This document shows positions 34,693 to 47,400 of a stretch of DNA of 64,000 nucleotides, in pieces. This stretch comes from Ilex aquifolium. Its lineage: Eukaryota; Streptophyta; Magnoliopsida; Aquifoliales; Aquifoliaceae. The stretch's first letter is position 1. The number at the start of each line of letters is the position of its first letter. A model generated the notes under the pieces. It saw nothing but the letters and a program-made list of their open reading frames with translations, did not search any database and had not been told where the DNA came from. The DNA is taken from assembly GCA_951799425.1 (NCBI GenBank), contig OX637399.1, positions 31,432,701 through 31,496,700 on the forward strand. Direction: 5' to 3'. Both the position numbers and the translations under genes were made by a program.

Positions 34693-35026
34693 TAAAACAA
34701 AACAAAAGACAGAAAGAAGAGAAGTTGCAGATTTTTATTATTCAAGAAGAAAATTGGTGTGTATAACCAGCGAGAAGAAAATTGGTGTGTATAACCAGCC
34801 CGTACATAACTTAATTTATAGAAAACAGTTCCTAAACTTTCTCAACAAAAACAGAGTGTGTTGAGAATATTATGTCAAAGAAACACCAACATGCCTAAAG
34901 ACCTGGAAGAGAGATACTCTCCTGAAGACTAGTTCAAACAAATAACAAACTTAGACTCAGTAAGCCTAAGACTTATTCAGCAACTCCTAAATAGGAAAAA
35001 CACTGTAAGTTGCACTAATGTTGACA
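34693..35026 (-). repeat. copia LTR, right (5' LTR)
   Basis: Copy of the left LTR with a local tandem duplication (GAAGAAAATTGGTGTGTATA twice, about 34745-34798) and a short extra segment near 34945-34965. The primer site lies immediately inside. Confidence 0.8.
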
Positions 35027-35170
35027 CAGGCGATGAGAGATTTATCTTTCATGAATATCCTCATTCATGCGTGGATGGTCTGTCTTTAACCGGATCGGGG
35101 AGCAGATTAATCGAGGTGCGTGTAGACTAGCCCAGACACTCTTGACCGTTGAAGCAAAAAAAAAAATGTT
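35027..35170 (+). mobile_element. SINE-like tail, other half of the split element
   Basis: Contains GAGATTTATCTTTCATGAAT, TTAATCGAGGTGCGTGTAGA, CAGACACTCTTGACCGTTGA and an A-tract. It aligns with 35790-35935 along its length, defining a SINE family in this region. Confidence 0.6.
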
Positions 35171-35603
35171 CTGTTTGTAATTGCATCGCATCGAGTATTG
35201 GAGGTCTAAATAGAATTAATTATATAGAATTAACTGATTAAGTGGTTATCATTTTTTTGTTTTATAGGTGGAAAAGATGACAGCATGTGATCCAGTGGAG
35301 AAAGAGATGGCGACACGAAAGAAGGAAGAAAAGATCAAAGGGGCTGAGCTGAGGAAGCAGGTAGCCAAATCTCAAAACGCTGCGACGTCAGCGGGTGGTG
35401 GTGGTGTAGGCTACACGGCCACTGGTGCACAAGAAATTCCGACAATGCAAAGCCACGGCGTAGGACAACATCCCAGTAGCCATGTGACTGAGGGTGTAGT
35501 GGTTGGTTCACAAAACCCTGAGGATGTGATCTGGTCACAACACCCGGCGACTGCCGGGACTGGCACTGGTGATGATTATTTTTTAGTTGGTTCTTTGCTA
35601 TGA

Positions 35604-35789
35604 TCAAACATAAGGTTTGTGGTCTGGTCTGCATGGTCTTCTGTTTTGTCCAAGAACTTGTGTTGTGTGAATGTGTAGGCGAGTCTTTTGGGGGTATGAA
35701 ACTAGTTATAGCAACATACTGGTTATGTACAGACTAGATGCAGTTGTGATTTAAGCTGTTTTCCTCTATGAGTCCAAATAAGTCTGCTT
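35604..35789. other. 3' flank of broken LEA gene
   Basis: Presumed 3' UTR and spacer; no other feature. Confidence 0.4.
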
Positions 35790-35940
35790 GGATGGCGCGA
35801 GGGATTTATCTCTCATGAATACTGTAGTTTCGCTGTAGATATATGATTTATTTTTTTATCAGACCGGAGATGAAATTTATCGAAATGCGTGTAAGTTGGT
35901 CCGAACATCCTTAACTGTTGAACTTAAAAAAAGAAAAAAA
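35790..35940 (+). mobile_element. SINE-like element copy
   Basis: GGATGGCGCGAGGGATTTAT, CTCTCATGAATAC, TTTATCGAAATGCGTGTAAG, TTGGTCCGAACATCC and a terminal A-rich tract. Homologous to 35027-35170 and, in its 3' part, to about 8043-8107. Confidence 0.6.
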
Positions 35941-38900
35941 ATAAGTTTGCTCGATGTACCAACTCAAGATTACACTAGTAGAGGAGTTACGGTATTAAAA
36001 GTTAAAACATTGTTTGAGTTATTATGTTTTTTTGGGTATAGTTATACATTAATATGTGCCTCATTGTCATATTATTATTATTATTTTGCTATAGGGTGTA
36101 TAGTTAGGCTTGCGTTAACTTGAGTTCAAATTCTGGTCATCGTAGTTTAATGGATTTAAAATATGTATCATGAGGAACAAGGGTGATTTTGAAAAGTGTT
36201 AAACCTAACACCTTTGAATTACTAAATGTTAAATTCAATCACTAATGTGGTAGATTCACCACCATTGAATGAAAGTAGGTGTGGGAGCCATTAATCTATG
36301 ACACACAATTTATTACTTTCCCAATAATGATCCTTATAACAAATGTTTTGTTTTTCGATTGAGTAAATCCAATGTAATATATCTCAACTTGTATATATAT
36401 TGACTAAAAAAATACATCTCTTCTAAGAATTTGTAACCCAATAAGATTAGATGCAAAACTTGACATATTGTAATTCAAAAGTATTTTTTGTTACTTCCAA
36501 TAGTCAATTTCTGAACGTTAGAAAATGATGTTTCACAACTAAATGAAGGATGATTTTGTCATGAACTCTACAATTATATAAATTGAAAGAAATTGTGAGA
36601 AATTTAGTTTAAAGTTAATCAATCATAGATAATTTTTAAATTTTTAAAGAGCATTGCATTCCACTTTAAGATTTGTTTAAGTTGAAATGCACTAAGAAAA
36701 CAATTATTTTATTTCATTTTTTGTTCAAATTTTGTCTAGGTTAGATGAAAACCAGTTTTTGTTAGTCACTGAGATTTACTTCCATACACATTTCTTTCTT
36801 TCTTTTTTTCCAATTTTTTTTCTTTTTTCGAGGAAATTTATATTGAAAGAGATCTTAATCTGACTTAATATTTATAAATGAGTCTCACATCCATATATAA
36901 TGACTAATCTGTTATGGAGTAAAATTGATAAAAAAAAAAAAAAATGTATTATGAGAGAATTGGAGCCTCTCTAAGGCAAGGAAACTATTTTCTTTTTCAT
37001 TTTTTCCATGGAATATACTTTTTTGCTTTCTTAATCACTGTGGAGGTGACTAGTTCTACTTCTAAATCTATCTATCTATCTATCTTTATATATATATAGG
37101 TAGAGTTTGAGGAGTCTTTCCTCTTTATTTTCTAATTTCTTAGAATTTTGAATTATTAAATTAGGTTTTGAAAGTATTCTCCAGTCATATTTTACCATGT
37201 GTTTTTTATCACCACACATCTCTTACTCCACTAACTACCCACAATTTATTTAAACTTATTTAAAAAATTATTTCTACTACTCAATAACTTTTACTATTTC
37301 TTTATCTAACTTTTAAATTATTAGAGTGAGAGGAAAAAAGAATTTAAAAAAATAAAAACAAGATAATGGTTTGCAATTCCCGTGCGGACAAGATTTTTTT
37401 TCTTCTCAAAAAAATTCCTTAACCATGGTTATGGTTGATAATCGAACTGAGCTATTCGGGCTCGGCGCATTTTTTAAATAAGTCGAGTTTGAACAATTTT
37501 TAGGCTTGTTTAGAAAACGAGCCTAAAAAAATCAACTCGAGTTTGCAAAGTTAAGCTCGTTTATATTAAAATAGTCGAGCTATTCGGACTCGACTTGAAT
37601 TCGGTTCGATTTGGGGTCGGCCTGTTTTCTAAACGAATCGAACTTAAACAAATTTTTAGGAATATTTAAAAAATGAGCTTCACAAGCTCGACTCAATTAT
37701 AACCCATGAACAAGTCACTATAGATATTGATTGCGTAAAGCATGCATTAATAACGGAACCGGAAAAAGTATACAGAAAAGACTGTTATTTTCTATTAGAT
37801 TCTATTATTTTAATATTTTCTATTAGATTCTATTATTTTAATATTTTATATTATATTATATTATATTAGTTAGTGATTCCGGCTTAGTGAATTCTTTCTT
37901 CCGTGATGAATTGTTGGCACCAGTTCTATATTTTGTCTCTATGAACTAAGGTGAAAGGGGGCGCGATGGGAAAAAGGATTGTATGATTGACTTCCAAATT
38001 ATAATTGTACTGGTGAATAATTAAAAAAAATAGATAGATGGAAGATAATAGAAGAGAAACATTATAGAAATATCTCTTGGAGGTTCACAAATTATTTGAC
38101 TATTGGCGGGTCTCTTTGTATGTGCTATACGGAAAGAGTTTGTCGGAACCGAAAGTCTAGAGGAGTTGAAAGATGGGAATAGGGCTGTTAATCAAGCCAA
38201 GCTTGAACATTTTTTTAAGCTCGTTTATGTGTAAATAGGCAAATGAGTCAGCTCGTTTATGTGTAAATTAGGCTTGAATTAGGCTCGAATTCAGCTCGAT
38301 TATCACCCCTAGATGGGAATAGACTAGATTCAATTCTGATATAATATAAATAAATAGAATCTAGTATCCTTTCATTTCTTTGTATTTTCTTTCATATTCA
38401 ATTTCTTCATTTCCTCATACATGACTTTCTAGATCCCGTCTAAGTGATGTGCACAGTACAAAGTTCATGATGTAGAGCCCGTTTGGTTCAGCCTAATTTG
38501 AGCTTAACACACCATCAACAACAAATGTATAAGTAAACATCTTGTCCATTGAAATGAAAACTTTACCCATATCATCCATCTATCTAACATTGTATTAGAG
38601 AGAATTAAAGACAATGAATAATGAAAGGAATTTAAATCCGATAGTATTGTTGATAAAAGGTGAGGTACAAGAACAAGTCACTATTATAAGCATTGTTGCC
38701 ATGAACAATGTTACACACTACCTTCGGCCACCACTTTTTATGTACTATCTTAACATCCACAATTAAAAAAATAATAAATATTATGAAATTTATTAAATAT
38801 TCAATGATTGTGATTGTGCGAAATCATGTGGTAATGTGTGTGCAGCATTATACTATCGCCATTGGTTGCTTGGTTGCGGATAAGGCCAACTACTTCAAGT

Positions 38901-39000
38901 CTCGTCACAATACGCCGTCGTGTCGCCACAAAGAAACTGGCCACACCGTTCCATAAAGACAAGTGTCGAGCATGTGTCACAGTCAAAGTAGACAAGCGTG
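35941..39000. other. intergenic with two fold-back elements and AT repeats
   Basis: Fold-back element 1 at about 37425-37710 (GTTGATAATCGAACTGAGC; right end complement GGGTTATAATTGAGTCGAGC). Fold-back element 2 at about 38185-38313, 128 bp, with ends TAGGGCTGTTAATCAAGC and TAGGGGTGATAATCGAGC (complement). A 28-bp tandem repeat built on TCTATTAGATTCTATTATTT lies at 37787-37850. No gene is seen; frames at 35896-36123 and 38708-38956 are unremarkable. Confidence 0.5.
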
Positions 39001-39140
39001 GATAAGAGGCCACGTGACCTTTGACTGATACGTGGCACTAACCCACAACTTCTGCGAAATCTATATAACCGTGACTTTGAACCTGCTTCATTTGCACTAA
39101 AGTTTGGAAGAGTTTGAGATCAGAAAGATAAAAGTGAAAA
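39001..39140 (+). promoter_or_regulatory. LEA gene promoter with ABRE-type motifs
   Basis: A G-box/ABRE core GCCACGTGAC (39009-39018) and a second ABRE ACGTGGC (39030-39036) with a W-box-like TTTGACT between them. The TATA box CTATATAACC is at 39061-39070, about 70 bp before the ATG. Paired ABREs close to the TATA box are the standard layout of ABA- and drought-induced LEA genes. Confidence 0.75.
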
Positions 39141-39710
39141 ATGCAGGCAGGAAAGAATGCAGCGGCGTCGGTGAAGGAGTCGGCGGCGAACTTAGCGGCG
39201 TCGGCGAAGGCTGGGATGGAGAAGACCAAGGCCACCGTGCAAGAGAAGGTTTGTTTAATTGTAATTGTGGTTCAGTTTCCCAAAGTATTTTGTGTTAATT
39301 TGTGCATAGCTGTGGATTTTTGGGACTTGTTTTGGGTGATTGTCAATGCTTCTCATGTTGTTGAACAGACCGAGAGGATGACTACACACGACCCAGTGCA
39401 AAAGGACATGGCCACTCAGAAGAAGGAAGAGAGGATGAACCAAGCCGAGATCAACAAGCAGGAGGCGCGTGAGCAGAATGCGGCAGCAAAACAAGCTGCG
39501 GCCACCGGAGCCACCGGGCACCATCCAACCGGTGGGGCGCATCCTATGTCCACCATGCCAGGCTTTGGCGCCGGGACTGGACACTCCACCGGTCAAGTCA
39601 CTGAAGGTGGTGTTGAGTCCCACCCTCTTGGGACAGCCACAGGGACTGGGAGAAGCGCCACCGCTCGCAACGCCGGCTTGGGCGGAACCGGTGGCACTTA
39701 CAGTGCATAA
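39141..39710 (+). CDS. late embryogenesis abundant protein, LEA_1 family (group 4, LEA4-5-like)
   Basis: Two exons, 39141-39248 and 39369-39710, with a GT-AG intron in phase 0, give 149 residues. LEA_1 proteins are disordered, hydrophilic protectants that shield proteins and membranes during desiccation and accumulate in seeds and stressed leaves. The conserved N-terminal half shows AASVKESAANLAASAKAG, then MTTHDPVQKDMATQKKEE, both rich in Ala, Lys and Glu and predicted to fold into amphipathic helix on drying. The C-terminal half is rich in Gly, His, Thr and Pro (ATGATGHHPTGGAHP) without Cys or Trp, as in the family. The adjacent KH/CCCH gene matches the Arabidopsis neighbourhood of LEA4-5 (from memory). 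The ABRE-rich promoter supports ABA control. Confidence 0.93.
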   Translation: MQAGKNAAASVKESAANLAASAKAGMEKTKATVQEKVCLIVIVVQFPKVFCVNLCIAVDFWDLFWVIVNASHVVEQTERMTTHDPVQKDMATQKKEERMNQAEINKQEAREQNAAAKQAAATGATGHHPTGGAHPMSTMPGFGAGTGHSTGQVTEGGVESHPLGTATGTGRSATARNAGLGGTGGTYSA

Positions 39711-41446
39711 ATTTGGGTTACGATTCCTCGTACATGCATAAGAACATTAGCGTTTGTTGTCGAGTGATGTCTTGTGGGAAGTGTGTTTGCTGTTTTTGTG
39801 TTGCTTTTGCTGTTAATTTTATGTAATGTTTTGGTACTTGCAGTTGATTAAATAAAAGTAAATATTGGTTTAATTTTACTAGAAGATCAAAATTGTTACG
39901 CTCTCGAAAATGTTTCAGAAATATAATAGAAATAAATAACAAAATTTGAGAATTTTTTTTCAATTTTTTTTTTTATACTTTGAAATATTTCGAAAAACTG
40001 ATAGAATTACGTCCAAACATTTCGAAGCATTATAATTTTAATTTAATCTTGAAAATAAAAATATTTCAGACTCTTTCAAAATCAAATTTTAATCCTTAAT
40101 TCTATAATGGTTCGTTATTTTCTTTCACCAGTGGCACAATTTGGTGTCTGTTGAACAACTATGATTTTGTAGAGAGGAAGCTTAGTGGGATTCGACTCCA
40201 AAATCTTAAGATGTTTGAGAAGAGTATAAAATAAATATTTATTTAATAGTGCTATATACAATATCAATAACCCAATTTTATATTTTTTTTTTCTTTTATC
40301 CACTACAATTGAGAAGTTGAAATTATTTAAGAGTGATTAGAAATTATTTTTTGGGATTAAATTTTGTGCCACAAATGATGTGGTTAACTGGCCACACATC
40401 TAATAAAGTACCACATGAAACGTTTCAATTGTATCAGATGAAACGTTTCAATTGTATCAGATGAAACGTTTTTATGTCGAGTCTTTAATGAATTCATGTC
40501 AAAAAATATTTTATTCATACTCGATTTGTTTATTAATTTGCGTCTAACAAATCTTATCATATCAAATATGCATCATATGTCAATCGTATATAATTAATAT
40601 ATATAAACAAGTTATGTCATATATTTTTTTTAATTGATTTCACATATATCCAATTTATTTATTAATTGTGTCGTGCGGATAACTTAAAAAATATCTAAAC
40701 CCTCTAATTTCGTATCGGATTATCGAGTGTCATATTTTAACACTCTTTAACTTATAATAACAGAAGTGATAAAAATAATTACTATAAAAATGATGAACAC
40801 TCAAAAAATATGTAAAAATACTTGAAAAAATATATAAAAACACCTACAAATGTTATAAGTCACCCACAAAAGTCATAATTTCTTTTATTATAAAATGACC
40901 CATAAAAATTATAAAATACCTACCCCATGTGATACTCATAACAACATCATCACATGATAAATTTTACAAGTAAGCTTCACTCCCGATTTTCCAACTGATT
41001 GCGCGCATTTACATTGTAACCACGAACCCGAAGTACACATGGTTGGAATGCTTCTGTGTCCCCGCCGCGCGGTGGGGGGTGGGGGTTAAAAGGGGAAGAG
41101 GCCGGCGGCAGGGGAAGGGGGTAATTGGAGACGCAATAAACCACATCACTGTCCATACGCTACAATAAAATCATCATAGAAGCAATCAAGCATCTGACGA
41201 TAAAAAAAAAAAAAACAAGCAAGCTAAGAAAATTCTAATACTGAAAAGGAAAATCACAACACTAATGTTTGATAGTTTGCAAATAACGAAACCTGATGCC
41301 TGAAAATGCTAATATACTGATCTCATTACTCCCCATTACCATTGCATTGCACACAGCCAGAGCACAATAATAACTTACTTTACTACTTCAATGGGTCGGG
41401 AAAATAGCATATGCCAGAAGGATATGAATTAGTGAGCCAAGGGTTC
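39711..41446. other. intergenic; G-rich tract near the 3' end of the KH/CCCH gene
   Basis: LEA 3' flank, then AT-rich spacer with a 24-bp tandem repeat (GATGAAACGTTTCAATTGTA units, about 40415-40470). A G-run cluster at 41073-41121 follows. The stretch 41122-41446 probably includes the 3' UTR of the minus-strand KH/CCCH gene. Confidence 0.5.
41073..41121 (+). other. potential G-quadruplex cluster
   Basis: Runs G6, G5, G4, G4 and G5 within 49 bp (GGTGGGGGGTGGGGG, AGGGGAAG, AGGGGAAGGGGG). It satisfies the usual four-run rule on the plus strand, that is, the template strand of the gene at 41447-48781. Confidence 0.5.
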
Positions 41447-44400
41447 TCACACCCCTGATTCGCGCAACTCAGCAGCTCCGTGTGCAAAATGACACCTTTC
41501 GCCAAAGGTGCAGGACCCTTTCGCAAAATTCTGACACATCTTCGTCTTGTAGTTGCCAGCCGGTGGGGCTGGGCCTCGAGGAATTCCAGGTGCTTTTGGG
41601 GGAGCAGCTACCGAACCAATGCTTACAATCAGCTCTCTTACCATGGCACTTGCTTGCTTGATTTGGTCAAATGTACCCTCAAGCTCAATGTTCCTGAGAT
41701 TAGGATCTGTCTCGTGATCTCGAATAGAAAGCTTAACTCCTGTTTGCCTACAAATCTGCTTGGAATTCACCCCACCTTTTCCAATGATGGCTCCAGCAAG
41801 AGAAGCATCTACACTAATTTTGGCGGTGGCCGAGGCACCAAAACCACCAGCAGCTGGTGCAGGCAGCTCCATTCTGCCAGGGAAACGGCTGGGAACAGCT
41901 CCCATGGAGCGTGGATCCTCGTAAGCTGGAGCAAGAGGCTTCCCGAGTTCCCACTCACCATGAGCAAAATGACATTTGTCACCAAATTTGCAGCCCTCTG
42001 CAGTGTTGTATTTGTTGCACATGCGGGTTTTAAGAGCAGGAGGAGAGGAGCCATTTGGGACAGGTGGTGCTGACACAGTTTTTGACGCTGGGGTTGGCCC
42101 CAGGTTCATCACCTGGGCAACAGCATTATAGCCACCAGGAACATAGTGCAGGAAGTGGCAGCTCTCACCAAATGGACATCCAGCAGTACTGCAGCCACAT
42201 CACACCGAAGAGTCAAATAGATATCCGGCAAGAGAGGAAATAGGAGGAGGAGAAAATATTGACATCCATGCACAAAAAGAGGCTGAACCCATAGAAGAAT
42301 ATGTTTTGCAAACTCAATGAAAGTTCTCTTTTCGACTACTACTACTTTCGTTATTCTGATTTTATTTTTAGCTGTCATCTCAAATAAATGTTGAATACTA
42401 AAGTAATAAGCCGCCATCTAGATTTCTTCGCAATAAATTAAAGTAGTTTCTCCATATTAGGTGAGAATTGATTTTGCACAATTACACAAATAACAAATAA
42501 GCCAGCTTTGCGAAATGAAAAAAATAAGCAATAAGAACAGGAACAGTTAGCACACTTGTATTCAGATAATCAAGACAATAATTAAAAAAAGAATCTTCAC
42601 AAAAAAGGGGAAAATTGGATCAAACTTATTGACAGCAGGCTTCATGGGGTACAATACGATACGGATACGGATACGAATACGAATACGAGTACAAGTACAA
42701 TACAATACGAATATAGAAATACAACAAAACCTGCAAAAATAAGATACAAGTACAACTAGGATACGTCTATAATAAAATATACTTTATATTTTACTATTAT
42801 TTAACAACTTAAAAATTATAATTTTAAATAATTATTTAACAATAATATGCAAACTTAACAATTTTTAGCTTGAAAAATGTGCAATATCATCTCATTATGA
42901 TATATCAATAAAGTAAGCGTGACTAATTAAAGGAATCAGGAGAACCAATATTTAACTAGTTGGTTTGTTTATAAGTATTTGTTTCTAAGATTATACTGTA
43001 ACTAACTCAAAATCAAATAGAATTTGTTGATGTATTGTATATAAACTCAAAAGGAGAAGGTATAAATTAAAATTAAAAATTGTACATCTTGCTTTATGTG
43101 TATAAATATCCACAAAGTATCCACATATATGCAGTACGATATTTTTCTCTAAATTTGCTCAATGGGTGTAACTATTTTGGGTCATAATTCACTTTGTAAC
43201 TCTACCTGGATTACTTTCACTTTTATATGCAATTAGAGGTAATTCTACATCCATACACTTAGTTAACCAATATGTCGTAAATATCTCTAATAAGGGTTCC
43301 AAAGCGAGCTATAATAAAAAATAATGTACTGGTTAACTATTGTAAATAATAAAAACTATTTAATTGAATTATAAGAAATTCAAAAAACAACAGCTCAAGA
43401 AAATGACTTTGAAGATCACCAAAATTAATAAATAATAAGTTAGAGTTACAATTTGGAGTTAGGGGTATATTTTGTGATCACTTGGATCCTGGGTCCTTTT
43501 GAAAATTTGACTACAATTCGGGATTGGGAATTTACGCGATCTGAGTCTCGAACCCACCCCGTTTTGAAAATTTGACTACAGTCTGGGGACACTTTGGATA
43601 TCTACAATCAGTCTCGACTAACTGGAAATATCACAAAGAGAAGAAAATAATGACCAGATAGGGAACAATCAAGGTTACAACAAAAAGTCTTCTCTCTCCC
43701 CTATAATAGGTTCAAAACAAGTGAGTCGACGGCCGCCTTGTCCTACTACTACCCACAGACCATAAGAAACCGGTGTCCCTTCCCTTGGGGGGTGCATCAG
43801 GAGTGTCAATTGAGTCATGTCCAATTGTGTTGATGTAATTTCAGACTTGATCATGTACTAGCGAACCCTAATCCAACCTATTTAGTCAATTGTATCATAT
43901 GACCATTAAAACATACGACCCCCAACATGTTTAGTACACTGGCAACACGAATGTGACCCACATAACACAATATTATGTGGACACCTGCATAGCAACCAAC
44001 ATATAACAATCATCTGTCAAGAACAATGATTTTTCTTTACCAGCTTCAAAAACAATTGATGACTTGATTTTAAACCAAGTAAAAACGACAATGAATTCAA
44101 ATCATAGAAATAAGGATATGAAACGAACAAAAAAACTATTGAATTAAACAAAAGAACATTCAATTATGGAGTGGGAAATGGCAAATGCGGTAAACCCAAC
44201 CAAGAGAAAATCATGTGAAACCACTAGAACCCTTCAATTTTACCTCTTTCGTTCTTGCCAAGTAGTACCTTCCCCCAAATCCCACATTTTCCCTTCTTTC
44301 TCTCTTTTCCCAAGAAGCCTTCATTTCATATCCAATAGGAGAGAGAGTGTTCAAATAGTCAAGGGACGGAACTGATTATTGAGGTTTTCTTTTGTTGGGG

Positions 44401-47400
44401 GTGGTGGTGGTTTAAAGGAAAAAAGGCGAGTGGGGAGGCAGACAATTATGGTTGTGATGTTCATCATTTTATACCCATCTTAAATAGGTTGAATCAAGTT
44501 CCTGTATCAGGTGGGCACAGATGATTAAACGGTTAGAAAAGCCAAAAAAGGTTACACGGGTTTGCCTAATTAGTGGATTGTGTCATTTATAGTAACCCAC
44601 TAATTTCGTGTAAGCTTGTGTCATGTTCACATGTTGTATCAATTGTTACCATCCCTAAGGATCATCTTGTAATCTTAATTTTAAAAGAAACCACATTAGT
44701 AGCCACCAACATGAAGTCTAAATACTGGTGCCCTGAATAAAAAGAGAATCTTCTATGGCAAATCCACATGTACTTTCATGGCGATCCTCTTGTACAAACA
44801 AATCTTCACCCAACAGATATATCACAAGCCTAATTATCATTCGGTCAACCTCAAACTTCTTGGACATTGTTCCCTAGGTGGGTCAATACTCATAAATTTT
44901 CCCATGAGTAATGGAAGACTTTTTCTTCTTGCATTTGCATTATATGCAAATCTAACTGGGAATCCATTTGCATTTTCAAGACAGCACAAGTGATTTTGCT
45001 ATTCTCCCAATTATATGTGTTGCTTAGGATTAGAGCAATAGAACACTGAACGAGAAACTATCAAGGTTGGATTGAGCAAACAGTAAAGACCAACTGAAGA
45101 AAGGTTATAGCATCAAAGTAGGTTCATTATGTATTTTATTCTCCCAACTATATAGGTGATTACAGTTCAGAAAAAACTTTTTAAGAGTGATTTGTAATGG
45201 GAACATATTTTTACTGGAAGATTCTTTTGACTAGGATAAATCATGGAATAAGTGAGGGTAATTGTTTCGTTTGGTAAGGCACAAAGAGTTCAACAGGTAG
45301 ATTGTTCACATTCCATGGACAACGGAGAATCTCATCTATATAATTACATCCTTTATTCTAAGAGTTCCTGGTTATAATTATATACCCTTATATTCCATCA
45401 TATTCTTCTGGAAGACTGATAACATACAGCACCCGTTAATTGAAGCATAAAGTGCACAGGGCCAACATCATCTGCAAATAAGTAGATAGCAAAGGAGGGC
45501 ATAAAAGGATCCTATTCATTTTGACAAGCTTTAAATGCTCAAGTGATGGCATTTTACCACAAGGAAATTTAGTGGAGTCACGGTCTGTCGGTATAACAAA
45601 TTAGTAAACTCTAGTTCATTCTCCTGTCTGGTCGGAAACTGATATGCTGTTTATGGTGCAAAGGTCGGCAGCAAGCCCTTGGATTCCTAGTTCTAGTTGA
45701 GGAACTGCTTTCATGGTCCACTAATAATTTGGAAAGCACTATGGATCCTGCACCAAGGTCGACATTGAAACCCTATTGTCTCTCAAAAAAGGATTTATCT
45801 AGTAGCTTGTATTGGATTGATGGACAGACTTCTGATGATTACTTATACACATCAACAGATTTATACAATTTGACACTCGAAAAAATAGCACAATTCAATT
45901 TAACAGTCTCCCAAGCAGAGTTGCTTCTCATTGTCCAAATGATTGTTGCCATACCCTATTCAGCTTATTAACAAATAGATGGACCATCCTGCATACATAA
46001 CTGTTCTCCAAAATATACAGTGCCCAGTACTTGAAAAGCTAATCATGATGAGTGTTGCATATGTGTCAATTAAAAGGACTATACGAAAATCAGCCAACTG
46101 AAATTAGGAAAACAAAAACTCAAAGAAACTACTTATTTAACATTTGGGCACAAAACATATGCAAGGCCACGGCCACAACATATATCATAAAAGTATGAAA
46201 AAAAGTATCCCTCTATCCTAAGAAGCATGGACACAAACACGGGACACTGATACGATACGACACGAACACAAAAAATCTCAAAAAAATAGGATACGAACAC
46301 GTTGAAGACACGTTATAGATAATTGTGTTTTATATATAAAATTATACAATTATCACAAATATAGGAATATTTACACTAATATCATAATAATAAATAATTA
46401 TCAATATTTCTTTAGACGTGTACTATACATATATACTTTAAATGATTGTTTTTTTCTAAATCTTTTGTGTATCTTTTACTTTTATTATTTTATTTTGAGT
46501 ACAACTTTAATATGTCTAGTCTTGGTAATTATATATCCTCTCATAGTATAAAATACTTAATAGTCAAATTTGTAAACTTGTTAATCACATATCAACACAT
46601 GTTTATTGTTTAGTAGTAGGCACGATTTAAAGAAGTGTTCGACACGTCACCAAAGAAGTGTCGGACACGTGTCCGAAATTTAGATTTCGTCATTTAATTA
46701 TGAACACAAATAAAACAGTATCGGACACGTGTCCGAGAGTGTCCGTGTCCAATACGTACAAGGACACATCACCTTTTTTAGAGTGTTCGTGGTTCATAGC
46801 CTCTATCAAATCTAAAACAATTAGAATCTTGAGGTAGAAAACGACAAAAAAAAAATTCTTTTGGCCATCCCCTCCACCAAAAAATATAGAACAATTTAAG
46901 AAAGAGAGAGAGACCCCAGCGTATTAAATGATGGTGATGTGCCTTTTGTAATGCAGTTAAAACAGCCCTGAAAACTTTTGTAACGAATAAAAATACATCA
47001 AACTATGAGTGACAATTATTACAGATGGTAGCCAGAGGAAAACATGTCATGTTACACCGGCAACAGTAAGCAAAATTGTTAGAATATGACAAGTTTTAGA
47101 TAATTACCTGCCTAAGTTTGTGATCCATTGTGTGGTGGAAACATGGTTAATTGTGCAATAGCTGCCCAATTAATAGGACAACTTCCTTGCTTTCTAAAAT
47201 GGTATAGATATTGTCATACCAAAACAATAAAGTCCTAGGAGTTGCAGTTTACCCTTGAAAGTATCGGAGATTGGACTTGAGTGTAATACAGGATTTTAAG
47301 CTGCAATCTTATAAATCTTAGTGTGATTTACATCAAATGAGTTAATGATAATATAGTATCTAAAGTCCAACATTGGCTAATTATAAGATTTTCATGTCTT

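Larger units (their letters stand above)
18638..35026 (-). mobile_element. Ty1/copia retrotransposon, itself interrupted
   Basis: Minus-strand element with LTRs at about 18638-18926 and 34693-35026. The primer site TGGTATCAGAGC (34676-34687 complement) lies next to the right LTR, and the polypurine tract AAGGGAGGGG lies inside the left LTR (18927-18936). Domain order gag, protease, integrase, RT, RNase H identifies Ty1/copia. The RT frame is cut at 31391/19735 by the composite 19740-31386. I found no clean target duplication at the outer ends. The left LTR is shorter by about 45 bp than the right LTR, which carries a local 30-bp tandem duplication. Confidence 0.9.
17917..35603 (+). pseudogene. 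LEA_1 (group 4 LEA) gene, broken, with 17.3-kb intron
   Basis: Paralogue of the intact gene at 39141. Exon 1 (17917-18004) encodes MQPVKETAANIAASAKAG and so on. Exon 2 (35268-35603) opens VEKMTACDPVEKEMATRKKE and ends with a 112-codon frame. Both copies share the intron position and phase 0; the donor is AAAG|GT and the acceptor TTATAG. In exon 1, one extra T in ACC-T-AAGGCT, compared with ACCAAGGCC in the paralogue, makes an immediate TAA (17983-17985) after 22 codons and shifts the rest. Exon 2 remains fully open but has lost the His/Gly-rich pattern and ends DDYFLVGSLL. The intron (18005-35267) holds nested retroelements. Either a dead gene, or a live one with a sequencing error plus a giant intron. 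Confidence 0.82.

Noticed and set aside
37740-38180. Plastid-derived insertion
   Set aside because: Some phrases felt plastid-like, but no gene or tRNA could be identified, so it is left as spacer.
45729-45971. 80-residue plus-strand frame in the KH/CCCH intron
   Set aside because: No domain, no neighbours on that strand and no start context. Probably chance.
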